From positions 1 through 64,000 of the forward strand of contig CAZQNQ010000010.1 of the NCBI GenBank assembly GCA_964594985.1: a stretch of 64,000 nucleotides of DNA, in the 5' to 3' direction. Shown piece by piece: positions 8,638 to 17,057 of the stretch. The stretch comes from JADLHS01 sp964594985. GTDB taxonomy: Bacteria > Verrucomicrobiota > Verrucomicrobiia > Limisphaerales > JADLHS01. The position numbers and the translations under genes are program-made. The stretch's first letter is position 1. Every line of letters begins with the position of its first letter. The notes beneath the pieces were generated by a model. That model made no database searches. It was given only the letters and a program-made list of their open reading frames with translations, and was not told the DNA's origin.

Positions 8638-9397
8638 ACCAGCCTGAACCAACCGCAAATCGCTCGACTGTTTGATGCAAGTTTTTACACTAATCGCCAT
8701 GCACCCACTTTCTATCGTTTTGATTTTGATGATAGGTGGCACCATCTTATTCCTCATTGTTCCGGCGATAATCCATGATGCCAAAAAACAGATCGGCATT
8801 CGTAAGCTGCTCACGGCAACTGGTGCAATGCTCATTTCCATTGGCGTCATCGGTTTTTTCGGTTCGGGTTTGTCATCTCTTGGCGGACTTAACTGGTTGG
8901 GCGCAACATTTGAATGGCCCGCTGGCTTTGTCTCGGGCGCAATCACTACGAAGGACGGAATTCATATCGTGCCGCACACGCCTTCCGGGCGGATTCAACT
9001 TTATGACACGAACTGGAAATTTATTCGGGGCTGGCATGTGGATGCCAGCGGAGGCACTTTCAAACTTGTTCCCACTGGTGCGAACATAGTGGAAGTAATC
9101 ACAGCACGCGGGCAATGGGATTATGTTTTTGATCTTGACGGCAACCTGCTTAAAAAAGAGAGCTACTCTCCGGCGAATTATTCAAGCTTCCCAGAACCAG
9201 CCGAGGCGTATTTTGTTCCCACAAAACCGTGGCTTTGGATTTTCTCTCATCCGTTCCTGTCTTGGGGAACCGCCGCCTGCGGCATGATTCTGTTGATCAT
9301 TAACAACAAGCTCGGCAAAAGGCGTAAAGCTAAACGGTAACATGCGTTTTGCTTAATTTTTCCCAACCAGCCTGAACCAACTGCAAATCGCGTTGAC
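8638..9397. repeat. direct repeats flanking an orphan membrane gene
   Basis: A sequence beginning ACCAGCCTGAACCAA occurs at 8638-8663 and again at 9366-9391, each followed by a near-identical GCAAATCGC. About 25 of 26 bases match, in the same orientation. The gene at 8675-9340 lies exactly between. Such a layout can arise when a segment integrates at a short target or is gained by recombination between repeats. Confidence 0.7.
8675..9340 (+). CDS. hypothetical membrane protein
   Basis: A 221-residue protein with two N-terminal hydrophobic helices (IVLILMIGGTILFLIVPAI and a second near residue 50), a soluble beta-rich middle (HIVPHTPSGRIQLYDTNWKF, DYVFDLDGNLL) and one C-terminal helix (WGTAACGMILLII) ending in a basic tail. 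The middle looks like a small extracytoplasmic beta domain with Asp-Leu-Asp-Gly turns. Start choice among ATG 8675 and ATG 8699 is open. It is lower in GC than its neighbours and is bracketed by direct repeats, so it may be an acquired gene. Function unknown. Confidence 0.6.
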   Translation: MQVFTLIAMHPLSIVLILMIGGTILFLIVPAIIHDAKKQIGIRKLLTATGAMLISIGVIGFFGSGLSSLGGLNWLGATFEWPAGFVSGAITTKDGIHIVPHTPSGRIQLYDTNWKFIRGWHVDASGGTFKLVPTGANIVEVITARGQWDYVFDLDGNLLKKESYSPANYSSFPEPAEAYFVPTKPWLWIFSHPFLSWGTAACGMILLIINNKLGKRRKAKR

Positions 9398-9478
9398 CGG
9401 ACGGCGCAAATGTCCGCATGATGGCGTAATTTGTAGAGCGGGACAACCAGCCCGCGCGGACTTTTAACTGAAACGATT

Positions 9479-10702
9479 ATGAACCTCGACGCACTGTATT
9501 CCGAACTGACACTGAAACCGAACGCCAAACTGGCTTTGATCGTCCTCGACGGTCTCGGCGACTTGGCCACCAAGGAGCAAAGCTATCTCACGCCGCTCGA
9601 AGCGGCCTACACGCCGAACCTCGACGCGCTCGCCAAAAACTCGGCGCAGGGCCGCATGATTCCCGTCGCGCCCGGCATCACGCCCGGCAGTGGTCCGGGA
9701 CACCTTGGCCTGTTCGGTTATGATCCGTTGGAATTTCAGGTTGGTCGTGGCGTCATTGAAGCGCTGGGCCTTGGCGTGGAGTTAAAGGCCGGTGATGTTT
9801 GCGCCCGCGCCAACTTCGCCACGCTCGACGCGAAGGGCATTGTCACTGATCGCCGCGCGGGCCGTATCCCGACCGAGGCGTGCGAAAAGCTCGTCGCGTT
9901 GCTCTCCGCCAAAATCAAAAAGATCGGCGACACGCAGGTCATCATCAAAGCGGGCAAGGAACATCGCTTCGTGGTGATTTTCCGGGGCAAAGGTTTGGAA
10001 GGCCCGTTGACCGACGCCGATCCGAATCGCGAAGGCTACGCCATTCCCGCCGTCAAGCCGCGCGATCCGAAGAACGCCAAGCAGAAGAAGATGGCGAAGT
10101 TGATCGCGGACTTCTACAAGGCGGCGCTGCCGATTCTCAAAAATGAAAAGCCGGCGAACGGCTTCCTCATGCGCGGCATCGCGCACCAGCCGGAGATTCC
10201 GCTCTTCGAGGAACGCTACAAGCTCAAGCCCGCGTGCCTCGCGGTTTATCCGATGTACAAGGGCCTCGCGCAACTCGTCGGCATGAAGAAGATCGAAGGC
10301 CCGCAAAGCATCGCCGAGCAATTCGAGCGCTATCTCACGGAATACGACAACTACGATTTCTTCTTCATCCACTACAAATATACCGACAAAGCCGGTGAAG
10401 ACGGCAACTTCGCCGCGAAGAAGAAAGCCATCGAAGACTTCGACGCCGCGTTGCCGATCCTGCTCAAGAAACGCCCGGATGTCATCGCCATCACGGGCGA
10501 CCACTCCACGCCCTGCGCGTTGCACGGCCACTCCTGGCATCCGCAACCGTTGTTGCTCAACTCCGCCACGAGCGGTTCGGACAAGCTGGATCGCTTCACC
10601 GAGACCGGCGCGAACTCCGGTTCGCTCGGCATCTTCCCGGCGAAGTTCCTCATCCGCCTGATGCAGGCGAACGCGAAGATGTTCGACAAGTTCGGCGCAT
10701 AA
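9479..10702 (+). CDS. apgM: cofactor-independent phosphoglycerate mutase, archaeal type
   Basis: A 407-residue member of the alkaline-phosphatase superfamily that interconverts 3- and 2-phosphoglycerate in glycolysis. Visible are LIVLDGLGDL with the first metal Asp, the catalytic-serine region ITPGSGPGHLGLFGYDP, RANFAT, RRAGRIPTE, the central HYKYTDKAGEDGN, and the C-terminal metal cluster VIAITGDHSTPC and HSWHPQP. Length and motifs fit the ApgM (archaeal) rather than GpmI type. A terminator follows the stop. Confidence 0.93.
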   Translation: MNLDALYSELTLKPNAKLALIVLDGLGDLATKEQSYLTPLEAAYTPNLDALAKNSAQGRMIPVAPGITPGSGPGHLGLFGYDPLEFQVGRGVIEALGLGVELKAGDVCARANFATLDAKGIVTDRRAGRIPTEACEKLVALLSAKIKKIGDTQVIIKAGKEHRFVVIFRGKGLEGPLTDADPNREGYAIPAVKPRDPKNAKQKKMAKLIADFYKAALPILKNEKPANGFLMRGIAHQPEIPLFEERYKLKPACLAVYPMYKGLAQLVGMKKIEGPQSIAEQFERYLTEYDNYDFFFIHYKYTDKAGEDGNFAAKKKAIEDFDAALPILLKKRPDVIAITGDHSTPCALHGHSWHPQPLLLNSATSGSDKLDRFTETGANSGSLGIFPAKFLIRLMQANAKMFDKFGA

Positions 10703-10728
10703 TCAGGAATAGAAAATCAATTCCGCTT

Positions 10729-10766
10729 CCCGCATCGGTTGAAAAACCGGTGCGGGATTTTGTTTT
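10729..10766 (+). terminator. intrinsic terminator of apgM
   Basis: CCCGCATCGGTT, loop GAAA, AACCGGTGCGGG forms a 12-bp stem with one mismatch, followed by ATTTTGTTTT. It starts 26 bp after the apgM stop. Confidence 0.85.
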
Positions 10767-10884
10767 CAACAGGAAGTCATGTCCCCCGCAATGGGGACTA
10801 CGCGGTTGCAAAATTGCGGGTATGGTTACTCCACGAATTTCCCCTGCACCTAGTGCGGACACCCAACCCAACCCCACCCGGAGT

Positions 10885-10906
10885 GGGCCGGACGAAAGTC
10901 CGGCCC
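10885..10906. terminator. strong GAAA-loop hairpin, terminator-like
   Basis: GGGCCGGAC, GAAA, GTCCGGCCC is a perfect 9-bp stem followed by ATTTCATTTC. It may be a second terminator, or a repeat of the GTCCGGCCC type. It lies in the 450-bp gene-free stretch between apgM and kdsA, which otherwise holds only the repeats listed next. Confidence 0.55.
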
Positions 10907-10951
10907 ATTTCATTTCTACCGAGGCCTTGAACAATGTGAGACGGCTCAGTT

Positions 10952-11017
10952 CTTAATCATAATCTTACTCTTGGTCTTAATCTGCCTCCGAGGATTAAGA
11001 GTAAGATTATGATTAAG
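10952..11017. repeat. AT-rich perfect inverted repeat, 21-bp arms
   Basis: The left arm (10952-10972) starts CTTAATCATAATC and the right arm (10997-11017) is its exact reverse complement ending GATTATGATTAAG. The loop is 24 nt. It abuts and slightly overlaps the next element. Its AT-rich character contrasts with the other palindromes. Confidence 0.8.
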
Positions 11018-11149
11018 AGCCTGTATCAAAATGCACGCGGAGGCTGGTAGGGCGCGTCACTCCGTGCGCGCCGTCGTTTGGCTGGCACAGAACGGCGCGC
11101 ACGGAGTGACGCGCCCTACCTGCAACGGTCATTTTGTTACACGCTCTAA
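11013..11149. mobile_element. MITE-like element with TTAGAGC-type termini and a long internal stem
   Basis: Ends read TTAAGAGCCTGTATCAAAAT (left) and, inverted, TTAGAGCGTGTAACAAAATG (right). Inside, GGTAGGGCGCGTCACTCCGT and its reverse complement form a stem of nearly 30 bp. Total 137 bp. The TTAGAGCGT terminus is shared with the elements at 14847-15142, 34428-34576 and 52197-52345. It lies just before kdsA and may carry part of its leader. Confidence 0.75.
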
Positions 11150-11215
11150 GAATTGGGACAAGCTTGCTGGCTGAACCACGCGGTCGGGCATCGCGATTTA
11201 CTTTCCCCGCCCCGG

Positions 11216-12046
11216 ATGTTACAACGCCGCGTGCTTAACGACTCTGTTATCTGGAAATCTTTGCAAGACTCGCGGCGGTTCACGCTCATTGCCGGACCTT
11301 GCGTCATCGAAAGCGAGCAGCTTTGTTTTGAAGTCGCCGCGTCGCTCAAAAAGACCTGCGCCAAGCTCGGCATCAATTACATCTTCAAAGCCAGCTTCGA
11401 CAAAGCCAACCGCACTTCCGGCAAATCCTTTCGCGGCCCGGGCCTCGTCGAGGGTTTGACCGTGCTGGCGCGCGTGCGGGAGAAGTTTGAATTGCCCGTG
11501 CTCACCGACGTCCATACGGAGGAGCAGACCGCCAACGCGGCGGAGGTCGTGGACATTCTGCAGATCCCCGCGTTCCTGTGTCGCCAGACGGATTTGATCG
11601 AAGCGGCGGTGAATACCGGCAAGATCGTGAACATCAAGAAGGGACAATTTCTCTCGCCCGGCGAGATCGGGCGCGTGGTGGATAAGGCCCGCAGTGGCGG
11701 CGGCAAAAAAATTGCGCTCACCGAACGCGGCACGACGTTCGGCTACAACAACCTCGTCGCCGACATGCGCTCCATCCCGATCATGAAACAGACCGGTTGC
11801 CCGGTCATCTTCGACGCGACACACTCGGTGCAATTGCCCGGCGGTGGCGGCGACAAATCCTCCGGGCAACGCGAGTTCGCGCCGGTGCTGGCGCGGTGCG
11901 CGCTCGCCGCAGGTGCCAATGGCGTGTTCATCGAAACGCATCCCGACCCCGATAAAGCCTTGAGCGACGGTCCGAACATGATCGCGCTCGCGGATATGCC
12001 CGCCGTGCTCAAGAGCCTGCTGAAAGTTTTTGCGGCGGTGAACTGA
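11216..12046 (+). CDS. kdsA: 3-deoxy-8-phosphooctulonate synthase (KDO-8-phosphate synthase)
   Basis: Condenses phosphoenolpyruvate with arabinose 5-phosphate on the route to the KDO sugar of lipopolysaccharide. Family motifs: LIAGPCVIESEQL, KASFDKANRTSGKSFRGPG, VLTDVHTEEQ, IPAFLCRQTDLIEAA, NIKKGQFLSPGE and IFDATHSVQLPGG. 276 residues from ATG 11216, close to the usual length; a TTG at 11153 would add 21 unconvincing residues. It heads a run of LPS genes: the OstA-like gene starts 10 bp after the stop and lptB follows. Confidence 0.95.
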   Translation: MLQRRVLNDSVIWKSLQDSRRFTLIAGPCVIESEQLCFEVAASLKKTCAKLGINYIFKASFDKANRTSGKSFRGPGLVEGLTVLARVREKFELPVLTDVHTEEQTANAAEVVDILQIPAFLCRQTDLIEAAVNTGKIVNIKKGQFLSPGEIGRVVDKARSGGGKKIALTERGTTFGYNNLVADMRSIPIMKQTGCPVIFDATHSVQLPGGGGDKSSGQREFAPVLARCALAAGANGVFIETHPDPDKALSDGPNMIALADMPAVLKSLLKVFAAVN

Positions 12047-12055
12047 GCCGCACGG

Positions 12056-14041
12056 ATGAACATCCAACACTCAACTTTCAACCTCCAACGTTCAACGCGG
12101 CGATGCGAAGCGGGCGCGGGGCTGGGAGTTTTGCTGTCGTTGCTGGGACTGGTCAGTGGCTTTGCCCAGGCCAATCGCGATGGGGCGACGGGTTTCAACG
12201 CCACGCGCTATCATCCCGCACCGGACTTTCGGCAGATGGAAATAAAACTGACCGGCAGCGAAGCGATGCAATTGCCCGGCGGAAAACAATTCCGCGTCAC
12301 CAAACCGCACTTCACTTCCTACCGCAAGACCGGCGAAACCGAAGTGATCGTGGAAACCCCGGAATGTTTGTTTGACGAAACCGACCCCAAGGCCCGCACC
12401 CTCAGCTCGGAACAGACACTCTCCATGCGCACAGGTGCGGACGATTTCAGCATCACCGGACGCGGCTTCCGATGGCACCAGGACCTGAAGACGCTCGTAA
12501 TCTCCAACGACGTGCGGGCGTTGGTGCGTTACACGAACAACGCTCCGCCGCTGGAGATCACCTCGCACTGGTTCGAGTTCGATGTCGAACAACGCCGCGG
12601 CATCTTCCACGACAATGTGCGCGGCGAAGACACGAACCAGGTGTTCACCTGCGAGTTGCTCACCATCAGCGCCACGACGAATAAAACCAGCACCTCGACC
12701 GACAAAACCCAACGCAGCACGGCCAAACTCACTGGCGGACGCAGCGGGGGATTGGATTACATCGAAGCCGATGGCGGCTTGGAGATCACGGGCAAATCCC
12801 GCCCGGGTCACGCTCAAGCCCGACGCGGTTCGTTCCATCAGGCGGACCAACGTGTGGACCTGGCAGGCGATGCCGTCTGGAACTTCAACGGCTATTCCGG
12901 CAACGCCGATCAGATCACTGTCTGGATGGTCAACACCAACATTGACGCCAGCGGCAAGGTGAAACTGAGCATGCCCAGTGGCGCGCTCGGCGCGGCGGGC
13001 GGCTTGTTAAGCGCCACAAACGCGCCCACCAAAACAGCGGGCACGAACATCGTAACGCTCTTTGCCGACCGCTTCACCAAGCGCGACGATCGGCTGCTGG
13101 CTGAAGGGTCGGTGCGCATCACCGACGGGACGAACCAACTCACCTGCCCGCGGCTCGAAGCCAAACAAAGCACGCCCGAGTCCGCCGTCGCCACCGGGGG
13201 CGTATTTGTGGGCCGGGACAACGACGGCATCCATTCCGATCGCGCCGATTACTCGAAGGCGAAGGAGGAAATCCTGTTCACCGGCAACCCGCGCTTCGTG
13301 CAGGACCAGATCCAAGGCACCGCCGGCCGCGTCGTTGTTGACACGGTGACCCAGGAGATCCGGGCCGAGAACGAAGTCGCCGTCACCTTCCCGCTCAAAG
13401 CGGGTAGCGGCACTTTGCTGAACGTCTTGCCGAACGAGAAGACCAATCAGGTCGCCACGGCGAAACGCACCGACCAAAAAGTCAGCGTTACCGCGCAAAC
13501 TTTCCGGTTCCGGGACCGGCGCGGGCTTTTCACGGGTAACGTCGTCGCCCGCGAACTTCCCGCCGACGGCTGTGAATCGCGGATGCGAGCCGATGAAATC
13601 GAAGTCTTGTTAGCCGCGGACCAAAAGCACGCCGAGTCCATACAGGCACGGAAAAATGTGGTGTGCGAACGCGGCACGGTCGGCGTCACCAACTGCCCCG
13701 CGGAATACGCCCGTATGGAATGCGCGACGTTGACGGCGTACACCGACCCCGCCACCAGCGAACTCGTGCGACTCGTCGCCGACGGCGGCGTGGATCTGCG
13801 TCAACCGACCCGCCGGGCTCAAGGCTCCAAGATCGTTTATACCGATGCCGATCAGTTGCTCCGCCTGATGGGTGATTGCCGGATTGAAGTGCCGGAGGGT
13901 ATCTATCGTTCCAAGCAGGAACTCATCTGGGACACCCTCAACCAAAACGCGCGCGGCACGGATTACACGTTTACGGTCAACCCGGAACTCTTGAAGAAGG
14001 CTCAGGAATCGGAGAAGCTTCAGGAACTGAAATTGAAATGA
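12056..14041 (+). CDS. large OstA/LptA-like LPS-transport protein
   Basis: A 661-residue secreted protein (hydrophobic segment LGVLLSLLGLVSGFAQA, cleavage predicted near residue 39). It contains repeated OstA-type beta stretches (LFADRFTKRDDRLLAEGSVR, VTAQTFRFRDRRGLFTGNV, AQGSKIVYTDADQLLRLMGD). LptA/LptC proteins are usually under 250 residues, so this looks like a multi-repeat fusion that could bridge the periplasm. It lies between kdsA and lptB and overlaps the lptB start by 4 bp, which supports an LPS-export role. The first 15 codons (NIQHSTFNLQRST) resemble a translated dispersed repeat. Confidence 0.75.
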   Translation: MNIQHSTFNLQRSTRRCEAGAGLGVLLSLLGLVSGFAQANRDGATGFNATRYHPAPDFRQMEIKLTGSEAMQLPGGKQFRVTKPHFTSYRKTGETEVIVETPECLFDETDPKARTLSSEQTLSMRTGADDFSITGRGFRWHQDLKTLVISNDVRALVRYTNNAPPLEITSHWFEFDVEQRRGIFHDNVRGEDTNQVFTCELLTISATTNKTSTSTDKTQRSTAKLTGGRSGGLDYIEADGGLEITGKSRPGHAQARRGSFHQADQRVDLAGDAVWNFNGYSGNADQITVWMVNTNIDASGKVKLSMPSGALGAAGGLLSATNAPTKTAGTNIVTLFADRFTKRDDRLLAEGSVRITDGTNQLTCPRLEAKQSTPESAVATGGVFVGRDNDGIHSDRADYSKAKEEILFTGNPRFVQDQIQGTAGRVVVDTVTQEIRAENEVAVTFPLKAGSGTLLNVLPNEKTNQVATAKRTDQKVSVTAQTFRFRDRRGLFTGNVVARELPADGCESRMRADEIEVLLAADQKHAESIQARKNVVCERGTVGVTNCPAEYARMECATLTAYTDPATSELVRLVADGGVDLRQPTRRAQGSKIVYTDADQLLRLMGDCRIEVPEGIYRSKQELIWDTLNQNARGTDYTFTVNPELLKKAQESEKLQELKLK

Positions 14042-14832
14042 GCGACACGCCGAATCAACCGCAGGCCGAGAAAACTTCCGGCGCTGCCGCCAGCGCCTCC
14101 GCCACGGCGCAGGTCTTGTTGCAGACCGGCAAGCTCGTGAAGGAATACAAGCACCGCCGCGTGGTGAACGGGGTTTCCATCAATGTCGGCGCGGGCGAAA
14201 TCGTCGGCCTGCTCGGCCCGAACGGCGCGGGCAAAACCACCACGTTCAACATGGTCGTCGGCGTGGTGCGCCCCGATGAGGGCGACGTGAAATATCTCGG
14301 CAGCGACATCACCAAGCTCGCGATGCACGATCGCGCGCGGTTGGGCGTCGGTTATCTCACGCAGGAGCCGTCGGTGTTCCGCAAGCTGACGGTGGAGGAA
14401 AACATTCTCGCCATCCTCGAAACCTGCCAGATGGACAAGGCCGAACGCGCCATCCGCCTCAAGTATCTGCTCGAAGAACTCGATCTCACGCCGCTCGCCA
14501 AAAGCAAAGCCTACACCTTGAGTGGCGGCGAAAAGCGCCGGCTCGAAATCACCCGCGCGCTCGTGACCAGCCCGAAGCTGTTGCTGCTCGACGAACCGTT
14601 TGCGGGCATTGATCCCATCGCTGTTTACGAAGTGCAAAAGATTGTCCGCCGTTTGCGCGACCGCGGTCTCGGTTTGCTCATCACCGATCACAGCGCCCGC
14701 GAGATGCTGAAGCTGATTGATCGCGGTTACATCATCGTGAAGGGCCAGGTCCTCATCGAAGGCACGGCGGAATTTCTGGCGAACGATCCCAAGGCCCGCG
14801 AAATCTACCTTGGGCCGGAGTTCAATCTCTGA
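14038..14832 (+). CDS. lptB: LPS export ABC transporter ATP-binding protein LptB
   Basis: A 264-residue ABC ATPase that powers LPS transfer from the inner membrane. It has Walker A GPNGAGKTTT, Q-loop GYLTQEPSVFR, signature LSGGEKRRLE, Walker B LLLLDEPFAGID and the switch LLITDHSAREML. The QEPSVFRKLTVEENI wording is typical of LptB rather than other ABC ATPases. About 30 extra N-terminal residues, rich in Ala and Ser, precede the domain. Translationally coupled to the OstA-like gene. The permeases LptF/G are not in the window. Confidence 0.95.
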   Translation: MSDTPNQPQAEKTSGAAASASATAQVLLQTGKLVKEYKHRRVVNGVSINVGAGEIVGLLGPNGAGKTTTFNMVVGVVRPDEGDVKYLGSDITKLAMHDRARLGVGYLTQEPSVFRKLTVEENILAILETCQMDKAERAIRLKYLLEELDLTPLAKSKAYTLSGGEKRRLEITRALVTSPKLLLLDEPFAGIDPIAVYEVQKIVRRLRDRGLGLLITDHSAREMLKLIDRGYIIVKGQVLIEGTAEFLANDPKAREIYLGPEFNL

Positions 14833-14846
14833 CCGCCGACCTCGGA

Positions 14847-15142
14847 TTAAAGCGTTTCCAAGAATCATGTCGCTGAAAAAGCGGTGGCGCCGGCGGCAAA
14901 AATTCCTGCACGCAGACAGGTGGGACGCTCGCCCTCACCCCGGCCCTCTCCCCCAGGAGAGGGAGAAACTTCCGCCGTCGTTCTGAAAAACCTGCACCTG
15001 GATTGGCGGAACAGACGACCGAACTAAGCAGCGCACTCAAGGGCTGTTCCCTCTCCCCGGGGGAGAGGGTCAGGGTGAGGGCGAGCGTGGCTTGCACCAA
15101 GCCAGTAATCTCCTCGCTACGTCATGCTTGGAAACGCTCTAA
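14847..15142. mobile_element. MITE-like element containing family A repeat copy 2
   Basis: Terminal inverted repeats TTAAAGCGTTTCCAAG (left) and, inverted, TTAGAGCGTTTCCAAG (right) enclose 296 bp. Nested inside at 14927-15086 is a family A paired palindrome starting GCTCGCCCTCACCCC and ending with its inverse GGGTGAGGGCGAGC. So one element sits within, or forms the core of, another. It separates lptB from the pectin locus. Confidence 0.75.
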
Positions 15143-15160
15143 CCCGGATATTTCATAACC

Positions 15161-15309
15161 TCTCATTAGCACCGGGCTTCAGCCCGGTGACCAAAGGGCA
15201 ATGGAGCATTTAACCGCTTCAGCGGTTTTCATCCTCGAGGGGAAGCCGTTGAAACGGCTGCGAGCATCTCCCCCGCTTTCCACCGGGCTGAAGCCCGGTG
15301 TCAATGAGA
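15161..15309. mobile_element. 149-bp element with 29-bp terminal inverted repeats
   Basis: The left end TCTCATTAGCACCGGGCTTC and the inverted right end TCTCATTGACACCGGGCTTC match over 29 bp with two or three differences. An inner weaker inverted pair (CCGCTTCAGCGG, CCGTTGAAACGG) is present. It ends about 30 bp downstream of the pectate lyase stop and may terminate that transcript. Confidence 0.8.
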
Positions 15310-15338
15310 GGAGCGAGCAAGAGGGTGAACGATCCGGA

Positions 15339-17012
15339 CTAAAACGCCGGATTGTTCTTCAAGTCGGTCCAATCCACTTTCTTCGCCTTCGGATCGAGAC
15401 CGTTGATGAAGTCCTCGATGTTTGTGTAGCCATCGCCGTTCAGGTCGCTGATGGCATCGGAAGCATCGTTGGGATTCAGGCCGTGAGATTTTTCCCAATC
15501 ATCGGGCATACCGTCACCATCAGAATCCTTGTAGGGCACGCCTTTGTATTCCGGCCAGCCGCCGACTTCGCTGGGATCGGTGATGAATCCCTTCTTTACC
15601 TGTTCGGCGAGTTCGTCGGTGAACTTCTGCGCGTAGCCGTAGAACTGGGCTTTCTCCTGGGAACCTTTGGCAATCTCCCGGGGCGGAATCACGCCCGTGC
15701 GCACCTGCGTGATGATCCGCTCGTCCACGGCGTCGCGCTTGGGCAAGGTCGCGCCCGCATTCGCCAACACGCTTTCGTAGGCTTTGTCCGCCGGTTGGAT
15801 CGGCAGCGGTGCATGGGCGAACGGCGTATTCGTGCGGATCTTTGCCAGCACCTCCGCGCGGGGAGCACGGGAATCCGGCTGGACGCCGCCATCCCAGTTG
15901 TCTTTCGTCGCACGCTCGTACCCTTCGGCGATATTCCCGTTCACGTAAGCTTTGCCAAAATTATCCACGACCGTCCGGCTGCGCTCCGATTCGGGTTTGA
16001 GGAAGCGGAAAGCGATGTCGGCCTTGGGCGTACCCGGGCCGGGTTTGAAGTAGTTGTTGATGATGTTGTAGAGGCTTTTGTGATCGCCGCCGTCCACGGT
16101 GCGATGGCGCCAATTGAACAGCACGTTGTTCACGAAGGTGAAGTCGCCATACATCCCGACGCTGGGATTGCGCCCCGTATTGCAGGCCCAGAGGTTGTGA
16201 TGAAACGTGCTGTTGAGACCGCCGATGGTCGAACCGAAGGCATGGTGATAGATGTTGAGCGACTCGGAGGAGATCGAGTTCTGAATCGTCACGTTGACCG
16301 TCGGCAGCTTCAAATCCTTGTCGCCGCCGGGGGGACGATACATGTGGCGATACATCGAGATGTTTTCGTCGAGACTCCACGAGGCGGAAACGTGATCAAT
16401 CATGATGTTGCCGGTGGGATTGCCACCGAAGGAATCATCACGATCCGCCGCCTCGGTCTTGCCCCGGCGGAAACGCATGTGTCGCACCACGACATCGTGC
16501 GTGTCAAGTTGCACGGTGTTGCCCGCGATGCAAATGCCATCGCCCGGCGCGGTGTTGCCGGCGATCGTGATGTAGGGGGCGCGGATGCTCACCGCCGCGT
16601 TGAGTTTGATGATGCCCGCGACGTTAAAGACCACGATGCGCGGCCCGCCCTGCTCCACCGCCTCGCGAAAACTGCCCGGCCCGCTGTCGTTGAGATTGGT
16701 GACAACAATCACCTTTCCGCCGCGACCACCGAAGGAATACATGCCGCCGCCCCACGCGCCGGGAAACGCGGGAATTTTCGCCTGCGGCAGATCTTCCGGT
16801 TTGGCCGCGCCGGGGAGATAAGGCTTGCCCTTCTTCGCCCAGGCTTCGATCTCCGGCAGGGCGCGCTTGAACGCTTCATCCGATAACCGGGCGGCTTCCG
16901 CGCGTTCTTTCCGCGACGCTTCCATAATGTCAGCGGGAACTTGAGGATAACCTTGAGCAACCACAGACGTAGCTGAGACCAGTGCCAGGGCGACGAATAA
17001 GGTAGTTTTCAT
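15339..17012 (-). CDS. secreted pectate lyase-like protein with C-terminal calcium-binding repeat
   Basis: A 557-residue secreted protein (signal MKTTLFVALALVSATSVVAQ). Residues about 80-350 form a right-handed parallel beta-helix of pectate lyase type (FPGAWGGGMYSFGGRGGKVI, VVRHMRFRRG, IMIDHVSASWSLDENIS, HHNLWACNTGRNPS). The C-terminus carries a thrombospondin-3/dockerin-like Asp repeat (DSDGDGMPDDWEKSHGLNPN, DLNGDGYTNIEDFINGL). Probably cleaves pectic polymers outside the cytoplasm. Last gene of the run rhamnosidase, sialidase-like, DUF3826, lyase, all on the minus strand. Confidence 0.85.
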   Translation of the reverse strand: MKTTLFVALALVSATSVVAQGYPQVPADIMEASRKERAEAARLSDEAFKRALPEIEAWAKKGKPYLPGAAKPEDLPQAKIPAFPGAWGGGMYSFGGRGGKVIVVTNLNDSGPGSFREAVEQGGPRIVVFNVAGIIKLNAAVSIRAPYITIAGNTAPGDGICIAGNTVQLDTHDVVVRHMRFRRGKTEAADRDDSFGGNPTGNIMIDHVSASWSLDENISMYRHMYRPPGGDKDLKLPTVNVTIQNSISSESLNIYHHAFGSTIGGLNSTFHHNLWACNTGRNPSVGMYGDFTFVNNVLFNWRHRTVDGGDHKSLYNIINNYFKPGPGTPKADIAFRFLKPESERSRTVVDNFGKAYVNGNIAEGYERATKDNWDGGVQPDSRAPRAEVLAKIRTNTPFAHAPLPIQPADKAYESVLANAGATLPKRDAVDERIITQVRTGVIPPREIAKGSQEKAQFYGYAQKFTDELAEQVKKGFITDPSEVGGWPEYKGVPYKDSDGDGMPDDWEKSHGLNPNDASDAISDLNGDGYTNIEDFINGLDPKAKKVDWTDLKNNPAF

Positions 17013-17057
17013 GATGAGAGCGAGAGTTGAGTTGGAGTAAGGATACGACGACTGGAC

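Noticed and set aside
15201..16886. Long open frame (561 codons) opposite the pectate lyase gene
   Set aside because: Antisense to a strong family match; starts in a repeat element; no domain.
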